A stretch of 64,000 nucleotides of DNA from JANOYJ01 sp963792485 (GCA_963792485.1 CAWBWL010000001.1:379570-443569); one strand, 5' to 3'; counted from the first letter of the stretch, positions 45,207 through 55,004 are shown. A program made the numbers and translations. Notes: generated from the sequence alone by a model not told the origin.

Positions 45207-45593
45207 TCACGGCTGCATCCGGTCCGCCGCCCTGAAGAACTTGCGCGCCAGCGCCACGATCTGGCCGTCGGTCGGATGATCGGCGCTTTCCACGCCGATG
45301 ATGCGGGAAGCAAGGGTGTGATGATGTCTTGCGACATGCTTGGCGAGTTCGTCCTTGGCGCTGCCGGGGCCGGCGATCAGCCATTCGGCAGCCGGTTCCA
45401 AGGCTCTGACGATATCGTTCATCAGGGCAACATCCATCTCAATGCGGCGGCCCTCGCGCGTTCCGGCATGTTTGTGCATCTGATCGACAGGATTTGACGA
45501 GGCGAGTTTGAGCTCCTGCGCGTGATCGCGGTCAAAGTAGAATATCTTCGCCTCGCGGTGATCGAGCCAGACGACGGCATGTTGGGATTGCAT
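45207..45593 (-). CDS. eRF1-like small protein
   Basis: The 128-residue protein (HAVVWLDHREAKIFYFDRDH, LMNDIVRALEPAAEWLIAGP, KDELAKHVARHHHTLASRI) resembles the small eRF1-domain 3-like proteins widespread in rhizobia; function is unproven. GGAGG is well spaced (7 bases) before ATG 45593. It converges on the adenosine kinase gene. Confidence 0.75.
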   Translation of the reverse strand: MQSQHAVVWLDHREAKIFYFDRDHAQELKLASSNPVDQMHKHAGTREGRRIEMDVALMNDIVRALEPAAEWLIAGPGSAKDELAKHVARHHHTLASRIIGVESADHPTDGQIVALARKFFRAADRMQP

Positions 45594-45685
45594 GGATGAG
45601 CCTCCAAAATTGGCGACCAGCGCCAATCAATACCCCATCTTCAACGACCGGAGACAGAGCGGCGTTGACCTGCATCAAACAGCTC

Positions 45686-46345
45686 TCATTTGGCCTTTGG
45701 TCTGCGTGGCTTGACCACGTCATCCGGCGCTCGTCCGGCGCGGGCGCGGAAGACCGGAAACTGCCAGCCGAAAACGAGCGCGCCACCGCGCACCGCAAAG
45801 GCGGCAAGTGCTGAAACGAGCGTGGCAAGAAGTACAGGCGCGCCGGACAGTTGCAGCACCACGTAAAGGCTCGCGCCAGTGAGCGCTGCAGTTACATAAA
45901 TTTCCCGCCGCATCAGGACAGACGGTTCGCCCGTCATCATATCGCGCAATATGCCGCCGAATGTGGCGGTCATCACCCCGGTCACGACGGCGATTGGTGC
46001 GGAGAACCCAAGCGCCAGCCCCTTCGCCGCGCCGATCACAGAATAGGCGCCAAGTCCTATGGCATCGAGCCAGAGCAGCCAGACATAACGCGACCAGACA
46101 AGATGCGCTGTGAAGTAAACGATGACCGCCGTCACGCTTGCCACAATCAGATAATCCGGCTCGCGGACCCAGAACACCGGCGTTTGCCCCAAAATGACAT
46201 CGCGCAGCGTGCCGCCGCCTACGCCTGTGACAATGCCAAGAAAGAGAAAGCCGATCAGGTCAATCTGTTTGCGCGAAGCCGCCAGCGCACCCGTCGCCGC
46301 AAAGACGGCGACGCCTGCATAGTCGAGGAGTTGGAGGAGTGTCAT
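45686..46345 (-). CDS. TRIC-type trimeric cation channel (UPF0126)
   Basis: The 219-residue protein has seven hydrophobic segments and two UPF0126 repeats, each with a Gly-Gly-x-x-Arg-Asp motif (GVGGGTLRDVILG and FGGILRDMMTGEP). Bacterial TRIC homologues form trimeric cation channels. A charged tail follows residue 205. Confidence 0.9.
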   Translation of the reverse strand: MTLLQLLDYAGVAVFAATGALAASRKQIDLIGFLFLGIVTGVGGGTLRDVILGQTPVFWVREPDYLIVASVTAVIVYFTAHLVWSRYVWLLWLDAIGLGAYSVIGAAKGLALGFSAPIAVVTGVMTATFGGILRDMMTGEPSVLMRREIYVTAALTGASLYVVLQLSGAPVLLATLVSALAAFAVRGGALVFGWQFPVFRARAGRAPDDVVKPRRPKAK

Positions 46346-46416
46346 GTGCGGGAGATAGCCCAGCGCAGCCGGATTTGGAATTCGGGGTGTGGATAAGGGT
46401 TTGGGCTTGGTCTTCC

Positions 46417-46468
46417 CTTCTCCCCGTTCTCACGGGGAGAAGGTGGCCCGTAGGGTCGGATGAGGGGC
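46417..46468 (-). repeat. Inverted copy of a 52-base intergenic repeat
   Basis: This unit, with hairpin arms CTTCTCCCCG and CGGGGAGAAG around TTCTCA, followed by a GC-rich second palindrome, is the reverse copy of the one at 46563-46613. Such CCTTCTCCCCG-type units are typical intergenic repeats in rhizobial genomes (established type); the pair flanks about 95 bases. Confidence 0.75.
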
Positions 46469-46562
46469 AGCGCTGAAGGTCGAGGAAAAGAAAAACTTTC
46501 GCAGCGAGAACATTAAACTGTTGAAGTTCGATATCTTTACAAAAACCTTGAACCTCGGCGCA

Positions 46563-46613
46563 GCCCCTCATCCGCCCTTCGGGCACCTTCTCCCCGTTCT
46601 CACGGGGAGAAGG
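46563..46613 (+). repeat. Direct copy of the 52-base intergenic repeat
   Basis: It begins GCCCCTCATCCGCCCTTCGG and ends with the hairpin CCTTCTCCCCG...CGGGGAGAAGG. With the 46417-46468 unit it could fold into a large stem-loop between the TRIC gene and the ABC ATPase. Confidence 0.75.
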
Positions 46614-46625
46614 GGAAGAGTGGTC

Positions 46626-47755
46626 TTACGCCGCCGCGCGCTTGAAATTGGCGATATCCGGCACTTTCAGCCGTGGCAAGGCTTGTCCGGCGGCGTCGAA
46701 GAGATGGCAGTCGCTTGTGCTGAAATTCAGCGCCAGATCATGCCCGACTTCGGTCAGCGTTGTGCCGCTGATCAGCGCTGTGGCAGATGCACCGCCCTTG
46801 GTCACCACTTCAACAAAGGTCTCGTGGCCCAGCCGTTCGACCAGTTCGACATTGCCATGCATGACCACATCGCCCTTGTCGCCCGCCTCCATGTCTTCGG
46901 GCCGGATGCCGAGGATCAGCTTGTCGCCTTGCCTTGACGGCGCCTTGCCGCACCGGAATGAGCTTTTCGCCGAAATCGGGAGACTTCACGTTGACGCCGC
47001 GCTCGGAACTGACCAGCGCCTCGACCGGAATGAAGTTCATTTTCGGGGAGCCGATGAAACCGGCGACGAACTGGTTGTCCGGCTTGTGATAGAGTTCCAG
47101 CGGCGAGCCGACCTGGCGCACGATCCCGGCCTCCAGCACGACAATCTTGTCGGCCAGCGTCATCGCCTCGACTTGGTCATGCGTCACATAGATCATGGTT
47201 GCCGCAAGGTCGCGGTGCAGCTTGGCGATCTCGGCGCGGGTGTTGACGCGCAGCGCCGCGTCAAGGTTCGACAGCGGCTCGTCAAACAGGAACACTTCCG
47301 GATTGCGCACGATGGCGCGGCCGATGGCGACGCGCTGGCGCTGGCCGCCGGACAGCTGGCTCGGCTTGCGGGACGAGCAGATTTTCCATCTTCAGAATGC
47401 GCGCCGCCTCCTGAACCTTCTTTTCAATCTCATCCTTCGGCGCGCCTGATATCCGCAGGCCAAACGCGACATTCTCATAGACCGTCATATGCGGGAACAG
47501 CGCGTAGGACTGGAACACCATCGCGATATTGCGCTCCTTCGGCGGCAGGTCGTTGACCACTCTCCCGCCGATTTCGAGCGTCCCGGCGGTGATGTCCTCG
47601 AGCCCGGCGATCAGCCGCAGAAGTGTGGATTTGCCGCAGCCGGAGGGGCCGACAAAGACCACGAATTCGCCATGGTTGAGCTGCAGGTCGACACCCTTGA
47701 TGATCTCCAGATTGCCGAAGCTCTTGCGGATATTCTTCAGAACGACGTTTGCCAT
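46626..47755 (-). pseudogene. ABC transporter ATP-binding protein (UgpC/MsmK type), two +1 frameshifts
   Basis: The product resembles the shared sugar-uptake ATPase: VGPSGCGKSTLLRLIAGLED, Q-loop FQSYALFPHMTVYENVAFGL, Walker B VFLFDEPLSNLDAALR, then a TOBE-type C-terminal domain. Frames break in the middle (extra C in the CCC run near 47373, before the signature) and near 46944 (extra A). Undoing both gives 375 residues. ATPase of the ABC operon; last gene in the minus-strand series. Confidence 0.85.
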
Positions 47756-47784
47756 TGTCTTCGCCTTTCCACCAATTCGGATTG

Positions 47785-48776
47785 TTACTCTTCGACTTTC
47801 AGGAGCCCGTCAGGCCCAACGGAAACGGGTACGGGATTTGAGACCTGGCCGACAAATTTGCCGTCCGGCCCGGTGTCGAGAAAGCCCATGGTAAAGAGCT
47901 TGCCGTCTTTTTCGACGATTTTGCCGGTGTAGCGGTTGGCAGGCAGCGCCCCGTCGAAAAAGGGTCCGGGCGCCATCGTCCACGGCCCGCGTGGAGTGCC
48001 TGCCATCAGATAATGCGTCCCGGTAACGGGCGATTGCGGATTGAGCTTCTTATAGCCTTCCGACCAATGGTTCGAGCCGGTGCAGAACAGGCAATACCAG
48101 CGCCCCTTGACTTTCAGCACTTGCGGGACTTCCATCTGGCCGAAGAAACCACCTTCATAACGTTGGAGGCTGGAGCGTCCAGGTGTAGAGGTCCGGCGAG
48201 GTCGCAAACCCGATGCCGCCGCCGGCATTGGGTTCGTCAATACCGGGAATGCGGCAGGTGAAATACATCAGCCAGCCATCGCCTTGCGGATCGCGCATCA
48301 CCCACGGGTCGCGCATGGCCCGGTCGTGCCAATGGCCGGGCGTGTACTCCTCGTAAAGATGCGCGTTCGGCCCGGTGCGGTCGACAACAAGCCCGGTGCC
48401 GACGCGCTGCCAATTGTGCATGTCGGTTGACGTTGCGTGGCCAAGCCGCTGATGCATGCCGTCAAGGTCATGCATCGTGCCGGTGTAGAACAGGTGCCAC
48501 AGCCCGCTCTCATCCTTGACGACGGAACCGGTCCACGTGGTCCAGTCATCCCAGGCCGGGACGCTTGGCAGGCGCAAAACACATGCCAAGATGCGTCCAG
48601 TTCGTGAGATCGTCCGACACCGCATGGCCTTGCGTGACATTGCGGTGCCGGTCGTCAGGATGCGGCAGCCTATTGTCCGCCTGCAGGAAGTAAATATGCC
48701 ACTTCCCGTCATCCGACTGGCCCGGATCGACCAGCCAGAAATCCCAGATCCATTTGTCTTTGAGCGCAAGGACCAT
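47785..48776 (-). pseudogene. GH32-like glycoside hydrolase (beta-propeller), two +1 frameshifts
   Basis: Start ATG 48776 gives KDKWIWDFWLVDPGQSDDG with the WDFW pattern seen in beta-fructosidase-like five-bladed propellers, then WHLFYTGTMHDLDGMHQRLG and the acid-carrying RAMRDPWVMRDP motif. It likely hydrolyses a fructose-containing or related glycoside inside the cell; no signal peptide is seen. Extra A bases near 48561 and 48170 break the frame; the corrected length is 329 residues. Exact family (GH32, GH68 or GH43) is uncertain. Confidence 0.75.
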
Positions 48777-48778
48777 GA

Positions 48779-49653
48779 TCAGCCCTTGATGCCGGTTGAC
48801 GCGATGGACGCGATGAAGGCGCGCTGCAGCACCAGATAGAAAGCGAGCACCGGCACCGTGATCAGCGTCAGATACGCCATCACTTCCCCCCAGGCGATGT
48901 TGAGCTGGAAGAAATATTGCAGGCCGATCATGACCGGACGGTATTGCTCGGCCTGTACGGAGATCAGCGGCCAGAGGAACTGGTTCCACATGGCGAGGAA
49001 CTTCAGAATCGCCGCCGTGGCAATCGTCGGTCCGGAAAGTGGCATAATGACCTTGAAGTAGATCTGCCACCAGCTCGCGCCTTCGATGCGGGCGGCCTCG
49101 ATCAGTTCCCGCGGCAGATCCTTGAAGACTGTGACGAAGAGAAAGATGGTCAGCCCGTCGGCGATCCAGCGGAACGATCTGGACATGATAGCTGTCAAGC
49201 CAGCCGATGGTGAAGCCGCTTGTGCCGATCCAGGGCAGATTGTTGACGAGCATCAGCAGCGGAACGGCGATGGTTTCGAAGGGAATGATCAGGGTGGCGA
49301 CAATGGCCGACAGGATTACGTTTCGCCACTTCCATTCGAGAAACACGAAGGAGAACGCGGCCAGGGAACAGAGGAAGAGCGACAGAAGCACCGTGACGCC
49401 AGTCACAAACACGGAATTGAACACAAAGAGGCCGACCGGGGCGCGCTTGAAGGCGGCGGAGTAATTGTTCAGGGAGATGTCGCCCACGGGCAGGAAGGCG
49501 CGAAGCGATTCGGTGTCGGTCAACAGCTGCAAATCCGGCTTCAAGGACGAGATCATCATGAAGAGCAGCGGGAAGACAGAAGATGAAGGCGACGGCGATC
49601 AAGAGCGCATAGCGCCAGAACACGCCCTGCAGGCGCTTGGGCGAGGCTTTCAT
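48779..49653 (-). pseudogene. ABC sugar permease, second subunit, two +1 frameshifts
   Basis: This is a carbohydrate ABC permease of the MalG/UgpE type with about six membrane segments and the EAA loop in LPRELIEAARIEGASWWQIY. The first shift (extra C, near 49577) separates MKASPKRLQGVFWRYALLIA from the MMISSLKPD segment, the second (extra T near 49181) lies before RWIADGLTIFLF. Restored length is 290 residues. The ATG overlaps the upstream permease stop by one base. Confidence 0.85.
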
Positions 49654-50721
49654 CAGGTCTTCTCCCGCGTGAGGTAGCGTTGGGTGAGTGAGATCGTGAG
49701 CACGATAAGGAACAGCACGACGGAAATGGCGGAGCCGCCGGAAATGTCCTGCTTGCCGTAGCCGCGTTCGATGGCCTGGAACACCACGGATTGGGTGGAG
49801 TCCAGCGGCCCGCCCTCCGTCATCACCTCCACCTGCCGTAACAGCGCGAACGCCTGCATGGTGATGACGAGCAGGACCAGAACAGCGGTGTTGCGCAGCC
49901 CCGGCCAGGTCACATAGCGGAAACGCTGCCAAGCCGAAACGCCTTCAATGTCGGCCGCCTCATAAAGCGAAACGGGGATGGTTTGCAGGCCTGACAGCCA
50001 GATGACCATGTGGAATCCGACCGCCTGCCAGATCGACATGGCAATGAGCGACGGAAGGGCCGTCGCCGGGCGAGCCCAGCCAGTCAACCGGCTGGAACAG
50101 CGCCGAAGGTGAGCGAAGCTCAGCAGCGTGTTGAGAAGGCCGTTATTGCCGTCATAAATGAAGCGCCAGAGCAGCGAGACGACAACCATCGAGATGACAA
50201 CCGGCATGAAATAGATGGTGCGAAAAATGTTTATGCCCTTGAGCTTCTGATTGATCATCAACGCGAGGACAGAGCGCGAGCGCCCCTTGCAGCGGCGCGA
50301 CGAACAAGCACGAACAGGAAAATGTTGACCAGCGCCTTCATGAACACGACGTCGGTGGCGACCACGACCTTTTGCGTGTCCCCGGAACCCCACGAGAACC
50401 ATTCGCGCATGCCGTTATACTGCGGAAAATCCGGATTGTTGCGCGTAATGGAGCGCACAGTCGGATAGACGGGCTGCCCGTCCGGCCCAGTCTTCGACCG
50501 CATTTGTCGCAGGGTCTTTTTCAGGCTCCAGCGTCAATACGCCAACCGACAGAAGCTGCCGGAAATTCTCCATGCCGATAAATTCAGCCGCGTTGGGCGA
50601 GTGAGAGCGCTGGTTCGTGAACGAAAACCAGAACGCCAGCAGGAATGGCACCACGATGAAGAGAAACATCAGAAATGCGGCTGGAAAAGCAAACCAGCCA
50701 TCCGGCGCTTTGCGAGTTCAT
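49653..50721 (-). pseudogene. ABC sugar permease, first subunit, about seven +1 frameshifts
   Basis: A MalF/UgpA-type permease: GWFAFPAAFLMFLFIVVPFL at the N-terminus, INIFRTIYFMPVVISMVVVS in the middle, and the EAA motif VSLYEAADIEGVSAWQRFRY. The reading frame must change about seven times, always by an extra base; the corrected length is about 353 residues, and the total length agrees with seven insertions. ATG 50721 is the likely start. The count is from manual alignment of frames. Confidence 0.8.
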
Positions 50722-50769
50722 CAGCTTCGAGGACGAAGAGGACTTGCATGGCCTGTCACCTTGGCTAGG

Positions 50770-50797
50770 ACCGGCCGCGCTTAAGTGCGCGGCCGGT
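50770..50797 (-). terminator. Strong hairpin between the binding-protein gene and first permease
   Basis: A perfect 11-bp inverted repeat (ACCGGCCGCGC at 50770-50780, GCGCGGCCGGT at 50787-50797) with a 6-base loop. No U-run follows on the transcribed strand, so it is probably a partial terminator or an mRNA-stabilising hairpin, which would allow higher expression of the binding protein than of the permeases. Confidence 0.7.
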
Positions 50798-50816
50798 TGG
50801 CTTTTGGCAGGAGATG

Positions 50817-52083
50817 CTACATTTTCGGCGCGTAGCCGCCGTTCTTTTCGACGTCCTTGGTGATCTCGTCAGCCGCCGCATCAAGCGTGTCTTCGACCGC
50901 CGCGCCATTGGCGATGTCGGACAGCGCCTTCTCGAACACTTTTGCAGCCACCGCATAACCCGCATAGACCGGACGCAGCGTCGCCTGCTTGGCGGACAGG
51001 GCGTAGAATGCAGCCATGGGACCGCCTTCCTTGTAGTTCTTGGAAGCGGCGGCCGAACCCGGAGTTGGCGGGATCAGGCCGATGCCGTCGGAGAACGCCG
51101 TCAGATATTTGTCCTGCAGCGCAAATTCGATGAACTTGTTTGCGCCTTCCTGGTTTTTGGACGTGGCCGCCACGCCAAACTGCCATGAAGCCGCGCCAAT
51201 CTTCGGTCCGGTTCCAAAATCAGGCGCAGGCAGGAAAACAACATCTTCCTTGTATTTTTCGACAGCGCCGAGCGCAGCCCAGTTGCCGTTCCAGGAAATG
51301 GCGTATTTGCCAGCGAGGAAGCCGGCGTCGCGGTCGGCCGGGTCTTGGGATGTGCCCGGGGCCAGCTTGCGCTCAAACACGGACTTCCACCAATTGCCAA
51401 ACTTGACCGCAGCCTCGCCGTTCAGCGTGCCCTCGGCAGTTTTATAACCATCGCGGTTGATCATGTCGCCGCCCGCGCTCTGCAGGAACGGGCCGAACGC
51501 GTAAGGGTACCACTCGCCTTTCCATGCCATGCCGAGGTCAAGCGGGAACTCGAACTTGCCCGATGCCTGAATCTTGACCAGCGCAGCGTCGAACTCTTCC
51601 AAAGTCCAAGGCTTGTCGAGCGTCGGGATGCGAATGCCGTTTTCGTCCAGAACGGACTTGCGGCGAACCATGGCGACAGCTGCGTCCCAAAGACCGATTG
51701 AGTAGACCTTGTCATTATATTTGCCGACCGCGCCCGGCAGGAAGTTGGCATACTTGGCCGGATCAACCGTCAGCGGCGCCATATAGCCGGCCCAGACCCA
51801 GCCCGGCATGACGGGGCCGTCAACATCGATAATGTCCGGCAATTTTCCGGAGGCAGCCGCGGCTGTCACCGAGTCATTGTAGGCGCCCTGCGGGAATTGC
51901 TCAAGCTTGACGACATAGTCGGCCTGTGAGCCGTTGAAGTCGGTGATCAGCTGTTCAACGATCTTCTTTTCGACTTCATTGCCCGCCCCGTGATACCACA
52001 TCATCAGATCAGTGGCCGCGAAGGCCGCCGAGGACATAAGCGATGCCAGCAAGCGCGCCGCTGAGAATAAGTTTGGTTTTCAT
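50817..52083 (-). pseudogene. ABC transporter sugar-binding protein, one +1 frameshift
   Basis: Family 1 extracellular solute-binding protein. After removing an extra G near 52045 the signal peptide reads MKTKLILSGALAASLMSSAA-FAATD, followed by the mature protein (DLMMWYHGAGNEVEKKIVEQ, DIIDVDGPVMPGWVWAGYMA, FLAGKYAISWNGNWAALGAV). The restored length is 421 residues. It is the first gene of the minus-strand ABC operon and is downstream of the lacI-type gene by about 140 bases. No LacI palindrome is present in that gap. Confidence 0.87.
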
Positions 52084-52225
52084 TTCGTTTCCTCTCTGTC
52101 GCTGCAACACAAATCCGGCGGTCAGGTTTTGCCTGTCGGAGCAGCCGGTTCGCATCCGCGTTTTCTCCCGTTTTCGGCTCAAGGCCGTTATAAGCGGGCT
52201 CCTCCACCCGTTTTCCGCAGTGCGC

Positions 52226-53269
52226 CTAGACAAGCGCCCTGCAAGATTCTCGAATTACCAAGGGACATGGCACCAGGACTTTCGGCGCCCAGCCCTCTTC
52301 TTCATCTCCCGCCAGCTTCGCCATTTCCACCGCCAGCCTGCCGATTTCAAAATAGGGCAGCGCGACAGTGGTGAGGGACGGGCGCAAAGTCTCCGATATT
52401 ACCTTGAGGTCGTCAAACCCCATGAGCGAGATATCGCCCGGAATTGAAAGGCCCAGATGGGCGGTGGCGGAAAACACCTGCAGCGCGATTTGGTCATTGC
52501 CGCAGATGATCGCCGTTGGCCGCTCCGGCCGGGCGAGAAGTTCAAAGGCCACCTCAAAGGCCACCAAGGTCTCATTCATCAGCGGGCCGGTGAATCCGAC
52601 GCGCTCGCTGCCGTAATCATAGCTCACCCCGGCGTCGCGGAACGCCCGGCGCATGCCGCGGCCGCGCAGGATCGTCGCTTCGATGGTCGGGTTGAGTGTG
52701 ATGATGCCAATGCGCCGGTGGCCAAGCTTGAGCAGATGCGCCGCCTGCGCATAGCCGCCCGCCTCATCGTCCGGAATGATCGACGCCCGGTCGCCTTCCC
52801 GCGAAAAGCAATTGGCAAGGACAATCGCGTCGTTGAAGTCGGGATGACCCATCGCCTGCGGCCGGTGATACATCGACGCATAAATGACCGCGGCGACCTT
52901 TTGCGCCCGGAACATGCGCCAATACTCGGCCTCAAGCTCGGCGTCGCCATCCGTGTTGGCGATCAGCAGTGTCTTGTGCTCGCGCTTGAGTTCGGCCTGC
53001 GCGCCTCGAACAATATCAACCGAATAGGGTGTCGTGGCGACGGCGTCGGTCATCAGCCCGACAACATTGGACGCGCCAGAGCGCATCAGCCGCGCGGCCT
53101 GATCGGGCACATAATTCATGTCTTTGAGATGGGTCAGAACCGCTTCGCGCGTTTCCAGCCTGACCGCCGGATCATTGTTGACGATCCGCGACACAGTTTT
53201 GATGGAAACGCCCGCCCGTTCGGCGACTTCGCGCAGAGTAACCAAGACTGCTCCTCCCAAAGCTGTCAT
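52226..53269 (-). CDS. LacI-family transcriptional regulator
   Basis: The 347-residue protein has the LacI helix-turn-helix and hinge (TLREVAERAGVSIKTVSRIV and NYVPDQAARLMRSGASNVVG), then a periplasmic-binding-protein-like sugar domain with GFDDLKVISETLRPSLTTVA near the end. The inducer is unknown. The tandem palindromes directly upstream of its start suggest autoregulation and control of the divergent SDR-FAH genes. It lies upstream of the ABC operon. Confidence 0.93.
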   Translation of the reverse strand: MTALGGAVLVTLREVAERAGVSIKTVSRIVNNDPAVRLETREAVLTHLKDMNYVPDQAARLMRSGASNVVGLMTDAVATTPYSVDIVRGAQAELKREHKTLLIANTDGDAELEAEYWRMFRAQKVAAVIYASMYHRPQAMGHPDFNDAIVLANCFSREGDRASIIPDDEAGGYAQAAHLLKLGHRRIGIITLNPTIEATILRGRGMRRAFRDAGVSYDYGSERVGFTGPLMNETLVAFEVAFELLARPERPTAIICGNDQIALQVFSATAHLGLSIPGDISLMGFDDLKVISETLRPSLTTVALPYFEIGRLAVEMAKLAGDEEEGWAPKVLVPCPLVIRESCRALV

Positions 53270-53282
53270 GACAACGTTGTCA
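53269..53282. promoter_or_regulatory. LacI-type operator 1
   Basis: Perfect palindrome TGACAACGTTGTCA with a central CG, typical of LacI-family operators. It overlaps the start codon of the regulator gene. Its centre is 31 bases from that of operator 2, about three helical turns, which would allow binding on one DNA face. Confidence 0.8.
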
Positions 53283-53298
53283 ATCAGTCAATACTTGA

Positions 53299-53314
53299 TT
53301 GACAACGTTGTCAA
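53299..53314. promoter_or_regulatory. LacI-type operator 2
   Basis: Perfect palindrome TTGACAACGTTGTCAA in the intergenic region between the regulator and the SDR gene; same core as operator 1. Binding by the adjacent LacI-family protein is inferred. Confidence 0.82.
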
Positions 53315-53414
53315 TACGAAATCCCAAAATTCTTTGCCGTCTTCCGAAAGCCGCTGGCCCGGCCCTTTTCAAGCCAGGCGCGGGGCGCTAACACTGCGGC
53401 AAGGGAGAATGCAC

Positions 53415-54149
53415 ATGGCGACTTCACTGGCTGGCAAAACCGTGCTGATTACAGCCGCCGCTCAAGGCATTGGCCGGGCGACCGCCCTCGCCTTTGCCGC
53501 TGCGGGATCGAAAGTATTTGCAACAGATGTCAATGAAAGCGCGCTGCAAACGCTTGCCGGTCAGACGGGCATCACGATCCGACGCCTCGACGTGCTCGAC
53601 ACGGCGGCGGTCAACGCGCTCGCCGCGCAGATTGGCCCCGTGGATGTTTTGTTCAACTGCGCCGGATTTGTCCATGCCGGCTCGGTGCTGGAGGCGACAG
53701 ATGCGGATTTTGACTTCGCCGTTGATTTGAACGTCCGCTCCATGGTGCGCACCATCAAGGCGGTTCTGCCCGGCATGCTGGAACGCGGCGGCGGATCGAT
53801 CATCAACATGGCCTCGGTCGCCTCGTCGATCAAGGCGGTGCCGAACCGGTTCGTTTATGCGCTGACCAAGGCGGCCGTCATCGGCCTCACCAAATCCGTC
53901 GCCGCGGATTTCATCACCAAGGGCATACGCTGCAATGCAATCTGCCCCGGCACGGTGGAAAGCCCGTCTTTGCAGGACCGGATGCGCGCCCAAGGCGATT
54001 ATGACGAGGCGCGCAAAGCCTTCATCGCCCGCCAGCCCATGGGCCGGCTCGGCACGCCGGAAGAAATCGCCGATCTTGCGGTTTACCTCGCAAGCGCGCC
54101 CTACACGACCGGGCATGTCCACATCATTGACGGCGGCTGGGCCGCGTAA
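53415..54149 (+). CDS. Short-chain dehydrogenase, likely 2-keto-3-deoxy-L-fuconate dehydrogenase type
   Basis: The 244-residue SDR has TAAAQGIGRATALAFAAAG (cofactor motif), the NxxS-Y-K catalytic set in NMASVASSIKAVPNRFVYALTKAAV and the C-terminal NAICPGTVESPSLQDRM pattern typical of the branch that contains KDF dehydrogenase and DHRS6-like enzymes. ATG 53415 has GGGAGA about six bases upstream. A FAH-family gene follows after 12 bases, matching the last two steps of oxidative L-fucose degradation. Substrate is inferred. Confidence 0.78.
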   Translation: MATSLAGKTVLITAAAQGIGRATALAFAAAGSKVFATDVNESALQTLAGQTGITIRRLDVLDTAAVNALAAQIGPVDVLFNCAGFVHAGSVLEATDADFDFAVDLNVRSMVRTIKAVLPGMLERGGGSIINMASVASSIKAVPNRFVYALTKAAVIGLTKSVAADFITKGIRCNAICPGTVESPSLQDRMRAQGDYDEARKAFIARQPMGRLGTPEEIADLAVYLASAPYTTGHVHIIDGGWAA

Positions 54150-54161
54150 AGGAAAGCAAGC

Positions 54162-55004
54162 ATGAAACTCGTCCGCTACGGCAAACAAGGCCAGGAAAAA
54201 CCCGGCCTCATCGACAGTGACGGCAATATCCGCGATCTATCAGCCCATGTGTCCGACCTCGCGGGCGAAGCGCTCTCACCAAAAGGCTTGAACAAGCTCA
54301 AGAAGCTCAAACCAGCCGATCTGCCGCTGGTCAAAGGCAGCCCGCGCTACGGCCCCTGCGTTACCGGCACAGGCAAGTTCATCTGCATCGGCCTCAATTA
54401 CGCCGACCACGCCGCCGAGTCCGGCCTTGCCGTGCCGCCGGAGCCGGTGATTTTCATGAAGGCGACATCCGCCATCATCGGCGCGTTTGACGAAGTCGAA
54501 ATTCCGCGCACATCGCTCAAGTCCGACTGGGAAGTGGAGCTTGGCGTCGTCATCGGCAGTCACGCCAAATACGTCTCCGAAGACAAGGCGATGGACCATG
54601 TCGCCGGTTATTGCGTCGTCAACGATTTGTCCGAGCGCGCCTTTCAGACCGAGCGGTCAGGCCAATGGACCAAGGGCAAATCCGCCGACACATTCGGCCC
54701 GATTGGACCCTGGCTGGTGACAAAGGACGAGATCGCCGACCCGCAAAACCTCAAAATGTGGCTCGACGTCAACGGCAAGCGCCGCCAGAACGGCTCAACC
54801 GCCACAATGGTCTATGGCGTGCGCTTCCTCGTCTCCTATCTGTCGCAGTTCATGAGCCTGCATCCCGGCGACATCATCTCGACCGGCACCCCGCCCGGCG
54901 TCGGCATGGGCCAGAAGCCGCCGGTGTTCCTGAAGGCAGGGGACGTGATGGAGCTTGGAATTGAAGGCCTCGGGGCGCAGCGTCAGGTGACGGTGGCAGG
55001 TTAA
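54162..55004 (+). CDS. FAH-family hydrolase (2,4-diketo-3-deoxy-L-fuconate hydrolase-like or related)
   Basis: The 280-residue protein has the FAH fold: LNYADHAAESGLAVPPEPVI, metal ligands in SDWEVELGVVIGSHAKYV and the GTPPGVGMGQKPPVFLKAGD loop. Related enzymes cleave acylpyruvates, ureidoglycolate or diketo deoxysugar acids. Its position behind the SDR argues for diketo-deoxy-sugar acid cleavage to pyruvate plus an alpha-hydroxy acid. It ends 4 bases into the convergent grpE stop. Confidence 0.8.
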   Translation: MKLVRYGKQGQEKPGLIDSDGNIRDLSAHVSDLAGEALSPKGLNKLKKLKPADLPLVKGSPRYGPCVTGTGKFICIGLNYADHAAESGLAVPPEPVIFMKATSAIIGAFDEVEIPRTSLKSDWEVELGVVIGSHAKYVSEDKAMDHVAGYCVVNDLSERAFQTERSGQWTKGKSADTFGPIGPWLVTKDEIADPQNLKMWLDVNGKRRQNGSTATMVYGVRFLVSYLSQFMSLHPGDIISTGTPPGVGMGQKPPVFLKAGDVMELGIEGLGAQRQVTVAG

